64,000 nucleotides of DNA from Desulfatibacillum alkenivorans DSM 16219 (lineage in GTDB: Bacteria; Desulfobacterota; Desulfobacteria; Desulfobacterales; Desulfatibacillaceae): contig NZ_FQZU01000023.1 in NCBI RefSeq assembly GCF_900142135.1, positions 1-64,000 of the forward strand, read 5' to 3'. This document shows, one piece after another, positions 34,904-43,469 of this stretch (positions within the stretch are counted from its first letter, which is position 1; the number at the start of each line of letters is the position of its first letter). The notes below the pieces were generated by a model. That model did no database searches. It saw only the letters and a list, made by a program, of their open reading frames with translations, and had not been told where the DNA came from. Made by a program: the position numbers and the translations under genes.

Positions 34904-34920
34904 CGGGAAAGGCGACGGCC

Positions 34921-36156
34921 ATGGAAATATTACGGCGCAAAAAGCGGCCCCGCGTCTTGATCGTGGGGGCCAATTTTGGAGGCTTGTCTGCTGCAAAATC
35001 CCTGCCCGGGAGCTTTCGCGCCACGGTTCTGGATCCATGGCCGTACTTTGAGTTTTCGCCCAATATCCATGAACTGGTCAGCAGGATCAAGTCGCCCCGG
35101 GACCTCAGGCTTTCCAAACGGAAAATCGTCGAAGCCGCAGGGCATCGATTTGTGCAGGACAGGGCCGCAACCTGGCGGCCTGAAGAAAACTGCGTCAGGA
35201 CGGAGAGCGGCTTGGAAATTCCTTACGATTATGCTGTTTGCGCTGTCGGAGGCGTTTCCAACTTTTTTAACACGCCCGGCGCCCGGGAAATCGCATTCGA
35301 CTTCAAAAGCGTGGAAAACTGCCATGCCATCGGGAAAACCCTGGCTGCGAATATGAGGTCAGGAAAACCATGCTCCATAGTCATTGCGGGAGGGGGCATT
35401 GAAGGCGTTGAAGCTCTGGGCGAGGTGCTTCGCCGATACGGCGATAAGCCGGGGACAGCCGTTCATCTGGTGGAAGGGAGGGACAGGGTTCTGTCGTTCG
35501 GGCCTCCGGGGCTTCATGACGCAGTGGTTGGCGGATGCCGGACCATGCCGGTGTTATTTCATATGGGAACATCCGTTAAAAGGGTCGCAAAAAATGCCGT
35601 TGAACTCTCCAACGGCGAAACCATTCCGGCTGATATGACCATATGGACAGGCGGGGTCAAGCCCCTCAAGGACCTGGCGCCTTGGGGGCTGGCCAATGAA
35701 TCCGGCCAATGGGCGCCCGTGAATGAATTCCTTCAAAGCCCGATGCACCCTGAAATTTTTGTCGCGGGCGATTCCGCAGGCCTGATAACCCCCCTGGGCA
35801 AGCAGGCGTACCATGCCATGGACATGGGCGTATGCGCCGCGCAAAATATCATCAGGCTTTCAAAGGGCGGAAGTCCAAGAAAATTTAAACCCTCGCCAAA
35901 ACCAACCCTTGTCGCCTTCGGCGCCCTGGACGCGTTTTTGGTCGCGGAGTCCATTACGCTCGCAGGCCCGGCCTTGTCATTCGCCAAAGAGGCCGTGTAC
36001 CAAAACGCCATGCACCGGTTCGATCCGGCCTGGAAACCGGCCCGGGCCGCCCATACGGCGGCGCGCCTGACCAGGGCGGGATTAAACAAAGCCCTGTCTT
36101 ATGCCTTGTCTCCCAAGGACTTGATTCAATTGGGAAATTTTCGGGTTATCCGGTAG
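34921..36156 (+). CDS. NDH-2-like FAD-dependent pyridine nucleotide-disulfide oxidoreductase
   Basis: 411 residues. The FAD loop is VLIVGANFGGLSAAKSL (12-28), the NAD loop VIAGGGIEGVEALGEVL (about 158-174), and the second FAD contact EIFVAGDSAGLI (about 278-289). TIWTGGVKP and AYHAMDMGVCAAQNI fit the NDH-2/SQR group. The family passes electrons from NAD(P)H or sulfide to quinone. The Cys pair of sulfide:quinone reductases was not seen, so an NADH-type role is more likely. The C-terminal tail (LNKALSYALSPKDLIQLGNF) may be membrane-associated. Confidence 0.82.
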   Translation: MEILRRKKRPRVLIVGANFGGLSAAKSLPGSFRATVLDPWPYFEFSPNIHELVSRIKSPRDLRLSKRKIVEAAGHRFVQDRAATWRPEENCVRTESGLEIPYDYAVCAVGGVSNFFNTPGAREIAFDFKSVENCHAIGKTLAANMRSGKPCSIVIAGGGIEGVEALGEVLRRYGDKPGTAVHLVEGRDRVLSFGPPGLHDAVVGGCRTMPVLFHMGTSVKRVAKNAVELSNGETIPADMTIWTGGVKPLKDLAPWGLANESGQWAPVNEFLQSPMHPEIFVAGDSAGLITPLGKQAYHAMDMGVCAAQNIIRLSKGGSPRKFKPSPKPTLVAFGALDAFLVAESITLAGPALSFAKEAVYQNAMHRFDPAWKPARAAHTAARLTRAGLNKALSYALSPKDLIQLGNFRVIR

Positions 36157-36204
36157 TTTTCCAAGCAAGGCCCGCGTTGGAAGCCTGAACCGGGCGCCAG
36201 GCCC

Positions 36205-36230
36205 CAAACGTAAAACCTAGATTCGACCCC
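36205..36230 (-). repeat. Short dispersed repeat, copy 2 (degenerate)
   Basis: 26 bases ending ATTCGACCCC, about 22 of 26 identical to the corresponding part of 36784-36811. It lies in the 135-base gap before the GNAT gene. Confidence 0.5.
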
Positions 36231-36291
36231 ATGGCTTTTCGGCGTACGGGCATGGGCCGGTTCTATGCTCAGTCATCCATAGGGATAAACC

Positions 36292-36714
36292 ATGATCAGA
36301 CCCATGAAATCATCCGACATGGACGCGGTGCTGACAATCTGGCTGGAGGCGTCCATAGAATCGCATGACTTTGCGGGCCGCGATTTTTGGGAGTCCAGGC
36401 TGGAGGATATGCGGAATATTTATCTTCCGGCTTCCAAGACCTATGTTTTTGTGGAAGACGTCGGCGTCAAAGGATTCGTCTCTCTCCATCAGGACGTTTT
36501 GGCGGCCCTGTTCGTCTCTCCAAAGGAGCAGGGCAGGGGGATCGGCGGCCTTTTAATGGACAAGGCCAAATCCCTCAGAAACAGGCTGCGCCTTTCCGTG
36601 TATAAAGAGAACCAAAAAAGCGTCCGGTTTTACGAAAAACGCGGCTTTATCGCCGTCCGGGAGCAAAAGGACCAACACACAGGGCGCCCGGAAATTGTGA
36701 TGACCTTCCATTGA
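36292..36714 (+). CDS. GNAT family N-acetyltransferase
   Basis: 140 residues with the acetyl-CoA motif LFVSPKEQGRGIGGLLMDKA (Q-G-R-G-I-G) and the C-terminal YKENQKSVRFYEKRGFIAVR strand-helix typical of the fold. The length and the opening IRPMKSSDMDAVLTIWLEAS resemble YjaB/YiaC-type enzymes. The substrate is unknown. It is flanked on both sides by copies of the short dispersed repeat. Confidence 0.87.
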   Translation: MIRPMKSSDMDAVLTIWLEASIESHDFAGRDFWESRLEDMRNIYLPASKTYVFVEDVGVKGFVSLHQDVLAALFVSPKEQGRGIGGLLMDKAKSLRNRLRLSVYKENQKSVRFYEKRGFIAVREQKDQHTGRPEIVMTFH

Positions 36715-36755
36715 CGAGTCCCCAGGCGCCGCTGTGGAGCGGTGGGCCAGCCTGC

Positions 36756-36811
36756 GTTTGACGCTTGACGGGCTTAAACGCGTCTCAAACGTCAAACGTA
36801 GACTTGACCCC
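36756..36811 (-). repeat. Short dispersed repeat, copy 3, with hairpin
   Basis: The unit at 36784-36811 is the reverse complement of 33346-33373 with one mismatch. With GTTTGACG (36756-36763) it forms a stem against CGTCAAAC (36790-36797). It lies between the convergent GNAT and ferredoxin genes, a usual site for REP-like elements. Confidence 0.65.
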
Positions 36812-36820
36812 ATTGTTGGG

Positions 36821-37906
36821 TCAGGCGCCTGCAAGGCTTGCTTTATAGGCCTCCTTCATGGCCTTGGCGTTTTCCGGCGGGGGCGCAAATCCCGGTTTGC
36901 TGACCATGGAGATCGCCTCCACAGGGCAGCCCGTTGCGCAGGCCGCGCAGCCGAAGCAGAGGTCCAAATCCGCCTCCGGAAGGTCCTCATCGCCCATGGA
37001 AAGGGCTTGAGGAGGACACCGGTCAATGCAGGTTTCGCACGCCGTGCATAAATCCGGATCGAACTTGGGCTCAAAGCCCGAGTTGAAAAACACGCCCGGC
37101 TTGGGCTTGGCCATGGCGGACTTCACCGCCACGCAGTGCCAACGGTCGCAGTTGCACAAAAAGTCTATCCCGTCCGCCATGTTCTGGCTCATGTGGATGA
37201 GTCCGGCTTCCTCGGCGCGTTTCAGCACCTCCATGGCCTCTTCCCTGTTGACCTTGCGGGCGTTCATGCGCTGGATGGCAAACTGGGCGTTCACGCCGAA
37301 CTGCATGCACACGTCCATGGGCATGCCGTGTGTGTCCTCCCCCCGGAGCATGGCGGCGTGGCGGCAATAGCATGTGCTGACTGCGATGTCTTCGTTCTGC
37401 TCAATGACGGTCTTTACCTGATCGTAGGTGTGAACCGTATTTCCTCCTTCGATGGCCTGGTCCACGGTGATAACCCGAAACACGGGGAATTCATTGTCAG
37501 GCGGCTGGGTCCGGGCGTCGCAAGCGGTTTCATAGTCGTGGATGAGCCTGGCGATGCGCTTGTCCCGGTCCGACACCCTGCCGGACATGAACTGGAACTC
37601 CAGGATGCCGGGCATGAACCGGGCGCTCTGATAAAACTGGACGCCTCCCATTTTGACGGCCACGCAGGTTCCCTTGTCCGCCATGGACTCCAAAAGGGCC
37701 TCCACCTCAGAGGCCTCCCTTCCCATGGATTCGGCCAGGCCGGCGGCCTGGAAGGGGCCGCGGGGCATGGCGTTGTTCACGGCCGCCTCTTCCGGGGTGA
37801 AAAGCTCCTCCACCAGGGCGAAGAACTCCGGGATGTCCATCCCTGCGTATTTGCCGCCGCGTTTTTTCATCACTTCCAGCAGTTCATGATAAACAGGATC
37901 GCTCAT
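36821..37906 (-). CDS. 4Fe-4S dicluster ferredoxin-type protein
   Basis: 361 residues from the ATG at 37906, which has GGAG eight bases upstream; the frame extends upstream but without a ribosome site. Two canonical clusters lie at the C-terminus: Cys287/290/293/297 and Cys317/320/323/327. Additional cysteines occur in STCYCRH (179, 181), DVC (200) and CNCDRWHC (251, 253, 258), which may hold another metal or cluster. The N-terminal 100 residues look helical and include a GPFQAAGLAESMG segment. Its electron partners are unknown. It is 121 bases downstream of a MarR gene on the same strand, which probably controls it. Confidence 0.85.
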   Translation of the reverse strand: MSDPVYHELLEVMKKRGGKYAGMDIPEFFALVEELFTPEEAAVNNAMPRGPFQAAGLAESMGREASEVEALLESMADKGTCVAVKMGGVQFYQSARFMPGILEFQFMSGRVSDRDKRIARLIHDYETACDARTQPPDNEFPVFRVITVDQAIEGGNTVHTYDQVKTVIEQNEDIAVSTCYCRHAAMLRGEDTHGMPMDVCMQFGVNAQFAIQRMNARKVNREEAMEVLKRAEEAGLIHMSQNMADGIDFLCNCDRWHCVAVKSAMAKPKPGVFFNSGFEPKFDPDLCTACETCIDRCPPQALSMGDEDLPEADLDLCFGCAACATGCPVEAISMVSKPGFAPPPENAKAMKEAYKASLAGA

Positions 37907-38027
37907 TTTCAGGCTCCTTCCGTGGTTTGAAAGTTTTGGGTGGTCTGCCAGTCTTGGGCTATGCTTCCGGTCCGGCTTGCCTTGGTCCGGGGGATATCTC
38001 GCATACGAAGTAATCGCGCAAAAAAAA

Positions 38028-38438
38028 TCACTGCGCAAGATCCTCCAGCATCCTCCGGAGCAGCATTTTCTCCTCCACACGGAATGAGGCAAGCACTTTT
38101 TCGTTAAGGCTTTCCACCATGCCGTCCAGCGCCGTCTTTTGCTCCATGGCTTGCTCCGTGGGGTGGATCTCCAGGACGCGCCGGTCCTTGGCGGATGTAT
38201 TTTTGACGACCCAGCCCCGCTCGATCAGGCGTTCCAGAATCCCGGACAAGGTGGCGCTGTCAATGTGCAGGCGCTGTCCGATTTCGCCTGACGAAAGCCC
38301 CGGCTCTTCGAACACGGCCTGCAGGACGAGGCATTGGATGGGCGTAAGCCCCAATTCCGCGGCGCCGCTTTTGAACTCCGCGTGAACCCTTTGGTATGCC
38401 TTGGCCATTTGAAACATGATGCAGTCTTTATAATGCAT
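38028..38438 (-). CDS. MarR family transcriptional regulator
   Basis: 136 residues. The winged-helix core reads GLTPIQCLVLQAVFEEPGLS, SGEIGQRLHIDSATLSGILE and RLIERGWVVKNTSAKDRRVL, the standard MarR DNA-binding unit with its wing. AGAGGAAG precedes the ATG. MarR proteins repress operons until they bind small phenolic or oxidative ligands. A perfect palindrome 42 bases upstream of the start may be its own operator, and the ferredoxin gene downstream its target. Confidence 0.9.
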   Translation of the reverse strand: MHYKDCIMFQMAKAYQRVHAEFKSGAAELGLTPIQCLVLQAVFEEPGLSSGEIGQRLHIDSATLSGILERLIERGWVVKNTSAKDRRVLEIHPTEQAMEQKTALDGMVESLNEKVLASFRVEEKMLLRRMLEDLAQ

Positions 38439-38479
38439 AGCTTCCTCTGCGTCTCCCTTGCATCAGGGGGCGTAATACT

Positions 38480-38489
38480 TTGTATACAA
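38480..38489. promoter_or_regulatory. Palindromic candidate operator of the MarR gene
   Basis: Perfect 10-base palindrome TTGTATACAA. On the minus strand it lies downstream of a TTGACC box (38503-38508) at about the -10 position of the marR promoter, where a repressor would block transcription. Confidence 0.45.
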
Positions 38490-38569
38490 GATTATTGGGG
38501 CCTTAGGTCAAGAAATTTTTTACAGGCAGGGAATCCCGCCTTTCGCGTATAGAGCCATTTTTAAAAAGC

Positions 38570-38640
38570 GGCCCGCCGGAGGCGTAACGTTAATCCGTTT
38601 TCCCTTCGCCGGAGGAGCGCTTTTCAGCTGTTTTCCGGCG
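38570..38640. repeat. GCCGGAGG-box element, copy 1
   Basis: Two GCCGGAGG boxes 30-35 bases apart, separated by a CCGTTTTCC core. A similar arrangement occurs at 42335-42390. It lies after the kinase gene in a 222-base gap that otherwise holds the marR promoter region. Confidence 0.4.
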
Positions 38641-38660
38641 CATTCCGCCGCTGTACGAGA

Positions 38661-41600
38661 TCAGTCCAGCATGGTGCGGATTTTTTGGGACAGGCTTTGT
38701 AATGAAAAGGGCTTTTGGATGAAACTGACGCCCTTTTTCATGCCCCCCTGGTGGACTATAGCGTTGGTCGTATACCCGGACATGTACAGTATTTTAATTC
38801 CCGGACGGATTTTGTCAATGGCGTCGGCCAGCGACGGTCCGCCCATATCAGGCATGATGACGTCGGTGAGAAACAGATGGATTTCCTCTTCACGGGTTTC
38901 GGCCATGCGCAGAGCCTCGGACGGGGAGCCGGCTGCAATAACCTTATAGCCCAGATGAAGGAGCATGTTCGTGGTCATTTTCAACAAAATGGCGTCGTCT
39001 TCCACCAGCAGGATGGTTTCTCCCCGGCTTTGGGATATTGCCTTCTCTTCCTTATTGACTTGATTTTTCTCTCTGGTATAGCGCGGAAAGTAGACCTTGA
39101 ATGTCGCGCCTTGTCCCGGTTCGCTGTATACCTTGACAAACCCGCTGTTCTGCCTGGCGATGCCGTAAACCGTAGCCAGGCCCAGCCCCGTCCCCCGTCC
39201 CTGGGGTTTTGTGGTGAAGAAAGGCTCGAAAATATGGGCGACGGTTTCTTCATCAATGCCGCATCCGGTGTCGCTTACGGCTATCATCACATATTCCCCG
39301 GGCAGGCAATCAGGATGGATAAGGCTGGTTTGTTCGTCAAAGACCTGCAGTTCCGTTTTTATGGTAATATCGCCGATGTCTGCGATTGCGTCTCTGGCGT
39401 TCACGCAGAGATTGGCGAGAACCTGGTCAAGCTGAGAGGGGTCGAGTTTGACTATCAACGGGCCGGGGCCCGGCGTCCAGTGCAGCTTGATGTTTTCGCT
39501 GATCAGCCTTTGCAGCATTTTGAGGAGTTCCCCGATAGCCGTGTTGATATCCAGAATCATCGGCTCCACGATTTCCTTCCTGGCGAAGGCCAAAAGCTGC
39601 CGGGTCAGGCTGGCGGAGCGAAAGGAGCAATCAAGAATCTGGCTGAAGGTTTCGTGCAAGGGGTGACTTTGATCCATTTTGTTCATGGCAAGCTGGGCGA
39701 ATCCAATGATGGCGCCGATCATGTTGTTAAAGTCATGAGCCACGCCGCCGGCCAGGGTGCCCACCGCCTCCATTTTCTGGGCTTGCAGCAGTTGACTTTG
39801 AAGCCGTTGCTGCTCCTTCTCCAGTTTCTTATGCTCCGTGATATCCTGCATGACAAACAAAAAGGCCCATCCCTCCGAAAGCTGGATAGCTCGCGCCGAG
39901 TAAAGCCCGGAACGGATTTCTCCGTCCTTGCAGCAAAACTCCATTTCCTTGTTCAGAACATCCCGGCCCTGCATTATTTCGTGAATCATTTCCTCGCGGG
40001 CGGCAGAGTCGGCCCAGAAATTTATGCCGGAGGCGTTTTGCCCGACGATTTCCTGACGTTTCCAACCGGTGACTTCAGCAAAGCTGTTATTGACATCCAG
40101 GATCGTTTCATCATCCAGCCGGCTTATGGCGATGAGAAAGGGCGCCATGGAAAAGATTTTTGAAAATTTCTCTTCGGATTGGCGCAACTGCAAATCGGCT
40201 TGTTTTCGATCGGTTATGTCCATTACCATGGAAAGGACCTGTTTTTCGCCGGCGACCTCCATGACAACCGAGGAGAACACAATATGCCTGTGGGAGCCGT
40301 CAACGTTAACTATTTCCGTTTCGTAACCGTCAAGTTTTCCGGTTTCCGCCAATTTTTTCATTATCGCCTGGGCTTCCTCCCGGTTCATGGTGGAAAACCC
40401 GTTTTGGGGAATATCGGCGAAGTCCTCCGGACCGCTCAGTCCCCGGCTGACAAAAAAGGCTTTGTTGGCGTCAACCAGTTTACCGTCTTCAAAATTGTTT
40501 ATGACAATGGCGTAGGGGGCGTTATCAAAAATCGCCCGGAATTTCGCCTCGCTTTGTTTTACTTCCTCCTGGACGTCCTTGACTGTCTGAATATTGACGT
40601 TTAGTCCAATAATGCGAGTGGGGCGCCCGCGCTCGTCCCGCTCCACGGTTCTTCCCTTGGACAACACCCATCGCCAACTTCCGTCGGCTTGTTTAAACCT
40701 CGCTTCATACTCCAACAAGGAGCGGCCTCCGCCTTCTATGTAGTCACGGAAATGGTTTGTAAGTCCAGGCAGGTCTTCAGGATGGATAAAGTCCTGAAAA
40801 TCCTCGAAAGAGATTTCTTCCGCGTTGCGAGAGTAACCCAGCATGCTGAACCATTGCGTGCTGAGGAAACTCAGCCTTTCCTGAACGTGGAAGTCCCACA
40901 TGCCCGCCTGCGCCGCTTCCGCCGCAATTCGTAACATTTTCGCCTGCTCGGAAATTTTTTTATGGGCTTCATCCAGGCTGGTTATTTTCTCCTGAAGACG
41001 CATTTTAAGAACATACGCAATGACAAACAAACCGGCGGCCAGCAACACGGCGAATCCCGAGAGTATGGCGAAGAGGCGCAGGGTTTCGCCCGACCACTTT
41101 GGATCAATGTCCAGGAAAATCCATCTTCTGCGCACGGATTCCAATTCCTTGGGGGGAATTGACGCCATAGCCTTTTTCACAGCGCTTGCCAGCAAGGGAT
41201 ATTTGCCGCTTATCCCGATGCTCCAGTCAAACTTATAGGGCGTGGCGCCGGCGACATGCAAATTCGGTATGCCTTCTTTTTCTATGTAGTATCCCGCGAC
41301 AGCGATGTTTTCCAGGTAGGCGTCCACCTGCCCGAAAGAGGTTGCGCGCAAGGCGTGGACAACATCGGGCATGGGGACAATCTCCGCATGGAGGTTGGTT
41401 TGACGCCGCAAATACCCCTCGGAGGCGTATCCCGACACCACGGCTATCCGCTTGCCGTCCAGATTCGGCAATTCCAGGGACTCCTCTATCTGATTGCCGG
41501 TTATGATGACCACCGGCGCCGATGCATAGGGCGTTGTGAACTGGGCGTAGCCCTTCCTTTCCTCGGTCGCAACAATAGTCGGCGCTACGGCGCAGGCCCC

Positions 41601-41975
41601 GCTTTTCAAGGCGGCAAGATGTTCGTTCCAGTCCTCGGAAGGCTGTTTGATAAATTCAACTCCAAGCTCTTGCTCTATCAGGGCGATGACGTCCGCGCCC
41701 ATGCCGGTGAACTTTCCGTTTTCGGAAATGAACTCAATGGGAGGAAATTCGGTGTTGAACCACAAGACCAGCTTGTCGGGATTGCTGTTCAGCCAGGATC
41801 GCTCCTCCGCCGTCAAATTCAGCGCGGCGTTCGCCCCGGCGGGAAGATGAAGACAAACCGCCGCAGTCAGAATCAGGCAGAGCCAAAAGCCTTTTCCGAA
41901 TAACCGAAAATTAAGTGAATTTGGGCAGTTGCTATAAACTGCATCGCCTGGGCCTGACAGGCTGAAATATCGCAT
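38661..41975 (-). CDS. BvgS-like hybrid sensor histidine kinase
   Basis: 1104 residues from the ATG at 41975 (AGAGGAG nine bases upstream). Order: signal peptide (about 1-50), one periplasmic amino-acid-binding-type (SBP_bac_3) domain (about 50-285, VLWFNTEFPPIEFISENGKF), a membrane helix (about 297-320), three PAS/PAC domains (about 350-470, 475-600, 600-725), a HisKA domain with GGVAHDFNNMIGAIIGF, an HATPase domain (VSDTGCGIDEE, GRGTGLGLATVYGI), and a C-terminal receiver with FLTDVIMPDMGG. No separate response regulator is next to it, so the phosphate may pass on elsewhere. The ligand is likely a small molecule caught in the periplasm. Confidence 0.93.
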   Translation of the reverse strand: MRYFSLSGPGDAVYSNCPNSLNFRLFGKGFWLCLILTAAVCLHLPAGANAALNLTAEERSWLNSNPDKLVLWFNTEFPPIEFISENGKFTGMGADVIALIEQELGVEFIKQPSEDWNEHLAALKSGACAVAPTIVATEERKGYAQFTTPYASAPVVIITGNQIEESLELPNLDGKRIAVVSGYASEGYLRRQTNLHAEIVPMPDVVHALRATSFGQVDAYLENIAVAGYYIEKEGIPNLHVAGATPYKFDWSIGISGKYPLLASAVKKAMASIPPKELESVRRRWIFLDIDPKWSGETLRLFAILSGFAVLLAAGLFVIAYVLKMRLQEKITSLDEAHKKISEQAKMLRIAAEAAQAGMWDFHVQERLSFLSTQWFSMLGYSRNAEEISFEDFQDFIHPEDLPGLTNHFRDYIEGGGRSLLEYEARFKQADGSWRWVLSKGRTVERDERGRPTRIIGLNVNIQTVKDVQEEVKQSEAKFRAIFDNAPYAIVINNFEDGKLVDANKAFFVSRGLSGPEDFADIPQNGFSTMNREEAQAIMKKLAETGKLDGYETEIVNVDGSHRHIVFSSVVMEVAGEKQVLSMVMDITDRKQADLQLRQSEEKFSKIFSMAPFLIAISRLDDETILDVNNSFAEVTGWKRQEIVGQNASGINFWADSAAREEMIHEIMQGRDVLNKEMEFCCKDGEIRSGLYSARAIQLSEGWAFLFVMQDITEHKKLEKEQQRLQSQLLQAQKMEAVGTLAGGVAHDFNNMIGAIIGFAQLAMNKMDQSHPLHETFSQILDCSFRSASLTRQLLAFARKEIVEPMILDINTAIGELLKMLQRLISENIKLHWTPGPGPLIVKLDPSQLDQVLANLCVNARDAIADIGDITIKTELQVFDEQTSLIHPDCLPGEYVMIAVSDTGCGIDEETVAHIFEPFFTTKPQGRGTGLGLATVYGIARQNSGFVKVYSEPGQGATFKVYFPRYTREKNQVNKEEKAISQSRGETILLVEDDAILLKMTTNMLLHLGYKVIAAGSPSEALRMAETREEEIHLFLTDVIMPDMGGPSLADAIDKIRPGIKILYMSGYTTNAIVHQGGMKKGVSFIQKPFSLQSLSQKIRTMLD

Positions 41976-42204
41976 TCTCCGCCGTCTCCTCTTTCCGACT
42001 TGCCCGATGGGATGAACCCATTCCGATCTCAAAGAGGGATATGCAAGTTTCGTCCCAACATCGCATATAAAACCAAAACCTCACTTAAAAATAGTTCCCG
42101 AGTACTTTTTTGTGGGCGGAGCAGAAGCGCTTGCAATGTCGCTAAAGAAGGGGCAATCGCAGAAATTTTTTGTGAATGGCATGCGGCTTTTGGCGATGGG
42201 CGCA

Positions 42205-42259
42205 GCAAGCAGCGCCCCTACCGGAGAACCCCCCGGCAAGCAGCGTCCCTACCGGAGAA
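42205..42259. repeat. Two-unit tandem repeat and GCCGGAGG boxes in a non-coding gap
   Basis: Two units of 24 bases (42205-42228 and 42236-42259) starting GCAAGCAGCG, with one difference and a 31-base period. The gap 41976-42393 otherwise holds the kinase ribosome site and, at 42335-42390, two GCCGGAGG boxes. The second box forms a hairpin (42368-42384) followed by six T residues on the plus strand. No gene is seen. Confidence 0.55.
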
Positions 42260-42393
42260 ACGCCGCGGCACGCAGCGCATTTGAAATCTTTTTGATCAAA
42301 CTTTTTTGCCGCTTTGCGGCCTGTAGAAAAAGAGTCGGCGCCGGAGGCACGCTATTCTGCCGTTTTTCCTCTGCCGGAGGCAGGTTTTTTAAA

Positions 42394-43338
42394 TCAGTGT
42401 GTATATTCCACGCGGAAGACGCGGCGGCGTTCGTCCAGGCGGGATATGCCGGCTTTGAGGGCTTCGGCCACGGCCTGTTCGTATTCCCGGTAGGGGAGGG
42501 CGCTTTCCAGGCCCGGAACCTCGTTGGCCCGGCCCACGGGGCGGTATTGGGGCATGATGTTCACGTAGGTGTTGGGGGATATGTGCTGGGCGATGAACTC
42601 CATGATCTGCTTGGTTCCGGCGGTCTTGCCGGGCAGCACCAGATGCCTGACCAGCAAGCCCCGTTCGGCCAGGCCTTGCTCGTTGATTTGCAGGTCCCCG
42701 ACCTGGCGGTGCATTTCTCGTAAGGCCGCGCAGGCGATTTGCCTGTAGTCCCTGGCCTTGCATGTTTTTTCCGCGATTTCCGGGTGCCAGAACTTGAAGT
42801 CCGGCATGTAGATGTCCACCACGCCGTCCAGCAGGCGGAGGCTTTCCACGGAATCGTACCCGCCGGAGTTATAGACCAAGGGGATGTGCAGCCCCTTGTC
42901 CGCGGCCATGTCCACGGCCTGGAGAATCTGGGGGATGACATGGGACGGGGTGACGAAGTTGATGTTGGGGCATCCCGCGTCCTGAAGCTGGATCATGACC
43001 TGGGCGATGGAATCGGGGCCGACTTCCTCGCCTTCTCCCAGATGGCTGATGCCGTAATTCTGGCAAAACAGGCAAAGCAGGTTGCAGTTGGCGAAAAAGA
43101 TGGTACCTGACCCGCCTTTGCCCACCAGGGGCTTTTCCTCGCCGAAATGGGGGCCGAAGCTGGAAACCACGGCGTTGGGGCCGGTTTTGCACACACCGGT
43201 TTGATGGTTCAGGCGGTTGACCTTGCATTCCCGGGGGCAGAGCGTGCATTCCTTCATGGCCTCGCGGGCCTGGGCGATTTTTTGCTCCAAAAGCCCTTGG
43301 GCCTTGGTTTTGATATACGCGGGTTCAAATGCGCTCAT
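42394..43338 (-). CDS. Radical SAM protein, PflA/PflX-like activating enzyme
   Basis: 314 residues. An N-terminal cysteine set CTLCPREC...GVC (31, 34, 38, 50) precedes the radical SAM triad C85-x3-C89-x2-C92 in FANCNLLCLFCQNYGISH, then VTPSHVIPQIL, YNSGGYDSVESL and DIYMPDFKFW. This is the PflX-like group of glycyl-radical-enzyme-activating relatives, whose true targets are mostly unknown. AAGGCGG lies upstream of the ATG. It follows feoB by 131 bases on the same strand; no glycyl radical enzyme gene is in the window. Confidence 0.9.
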   Translation of the reverse strand: MSAFEPAYIKTKAQGLLEQKIAQAREAMKECTLCPRECKVNRLNHQTGVCKTGPNAVVSSFGPHFGEEKPLVGKGGSGTIFFANCNLLCLFCQNYGISHLGEGEEVGPDSIAQVMIQLQDAGCPNINFVTPSHVIPQILQAVDMAADKGLHIPLVYNSGGYDSVESLRLLDGVVDIYMPDFKFWHPEIAEKTCKARDYRQIACAALREMHRQVGDLQINEQGLAERGLLVRHLVLPGKTAGTKQIMEFIAQHISPNTYVNIMPQYRPVGRANEVPGLESALPYREYEQAVAEALKAGISRLDERRRVFRVEYTH

Positions 43339-43469
43339 ATGCCGCCTTTGTGTTTGTGTTCCGATTCAAGGGGGAAAGGGATGACGACGGGAAAAGCCGT
43401 CGCCCCAGGCCCTGTTTTGCTTCACTTAATGGTAAGACTGGAGCGGCGGCCTGTCAAAAAAATTAGCGA

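Noticed and set aside
36821-38092. A longer ferredoxin starting at 38092
   Set aside because: The extra residues overlap the marR gene and lack a ribosome site; the ATG at 37906 has GGAG at good spacing.
38715-40163. A 482-residue plus-strand frame opposite the hybrid kinase
   Set aside because: It is antisense to the well-supported kinase ATPase and receiver domains, and no family features were seen.
42205-42259. A CRISPR-like repeat
   Set aside because: There are only two units with a seven-base gap, no spacers and no cas genes.
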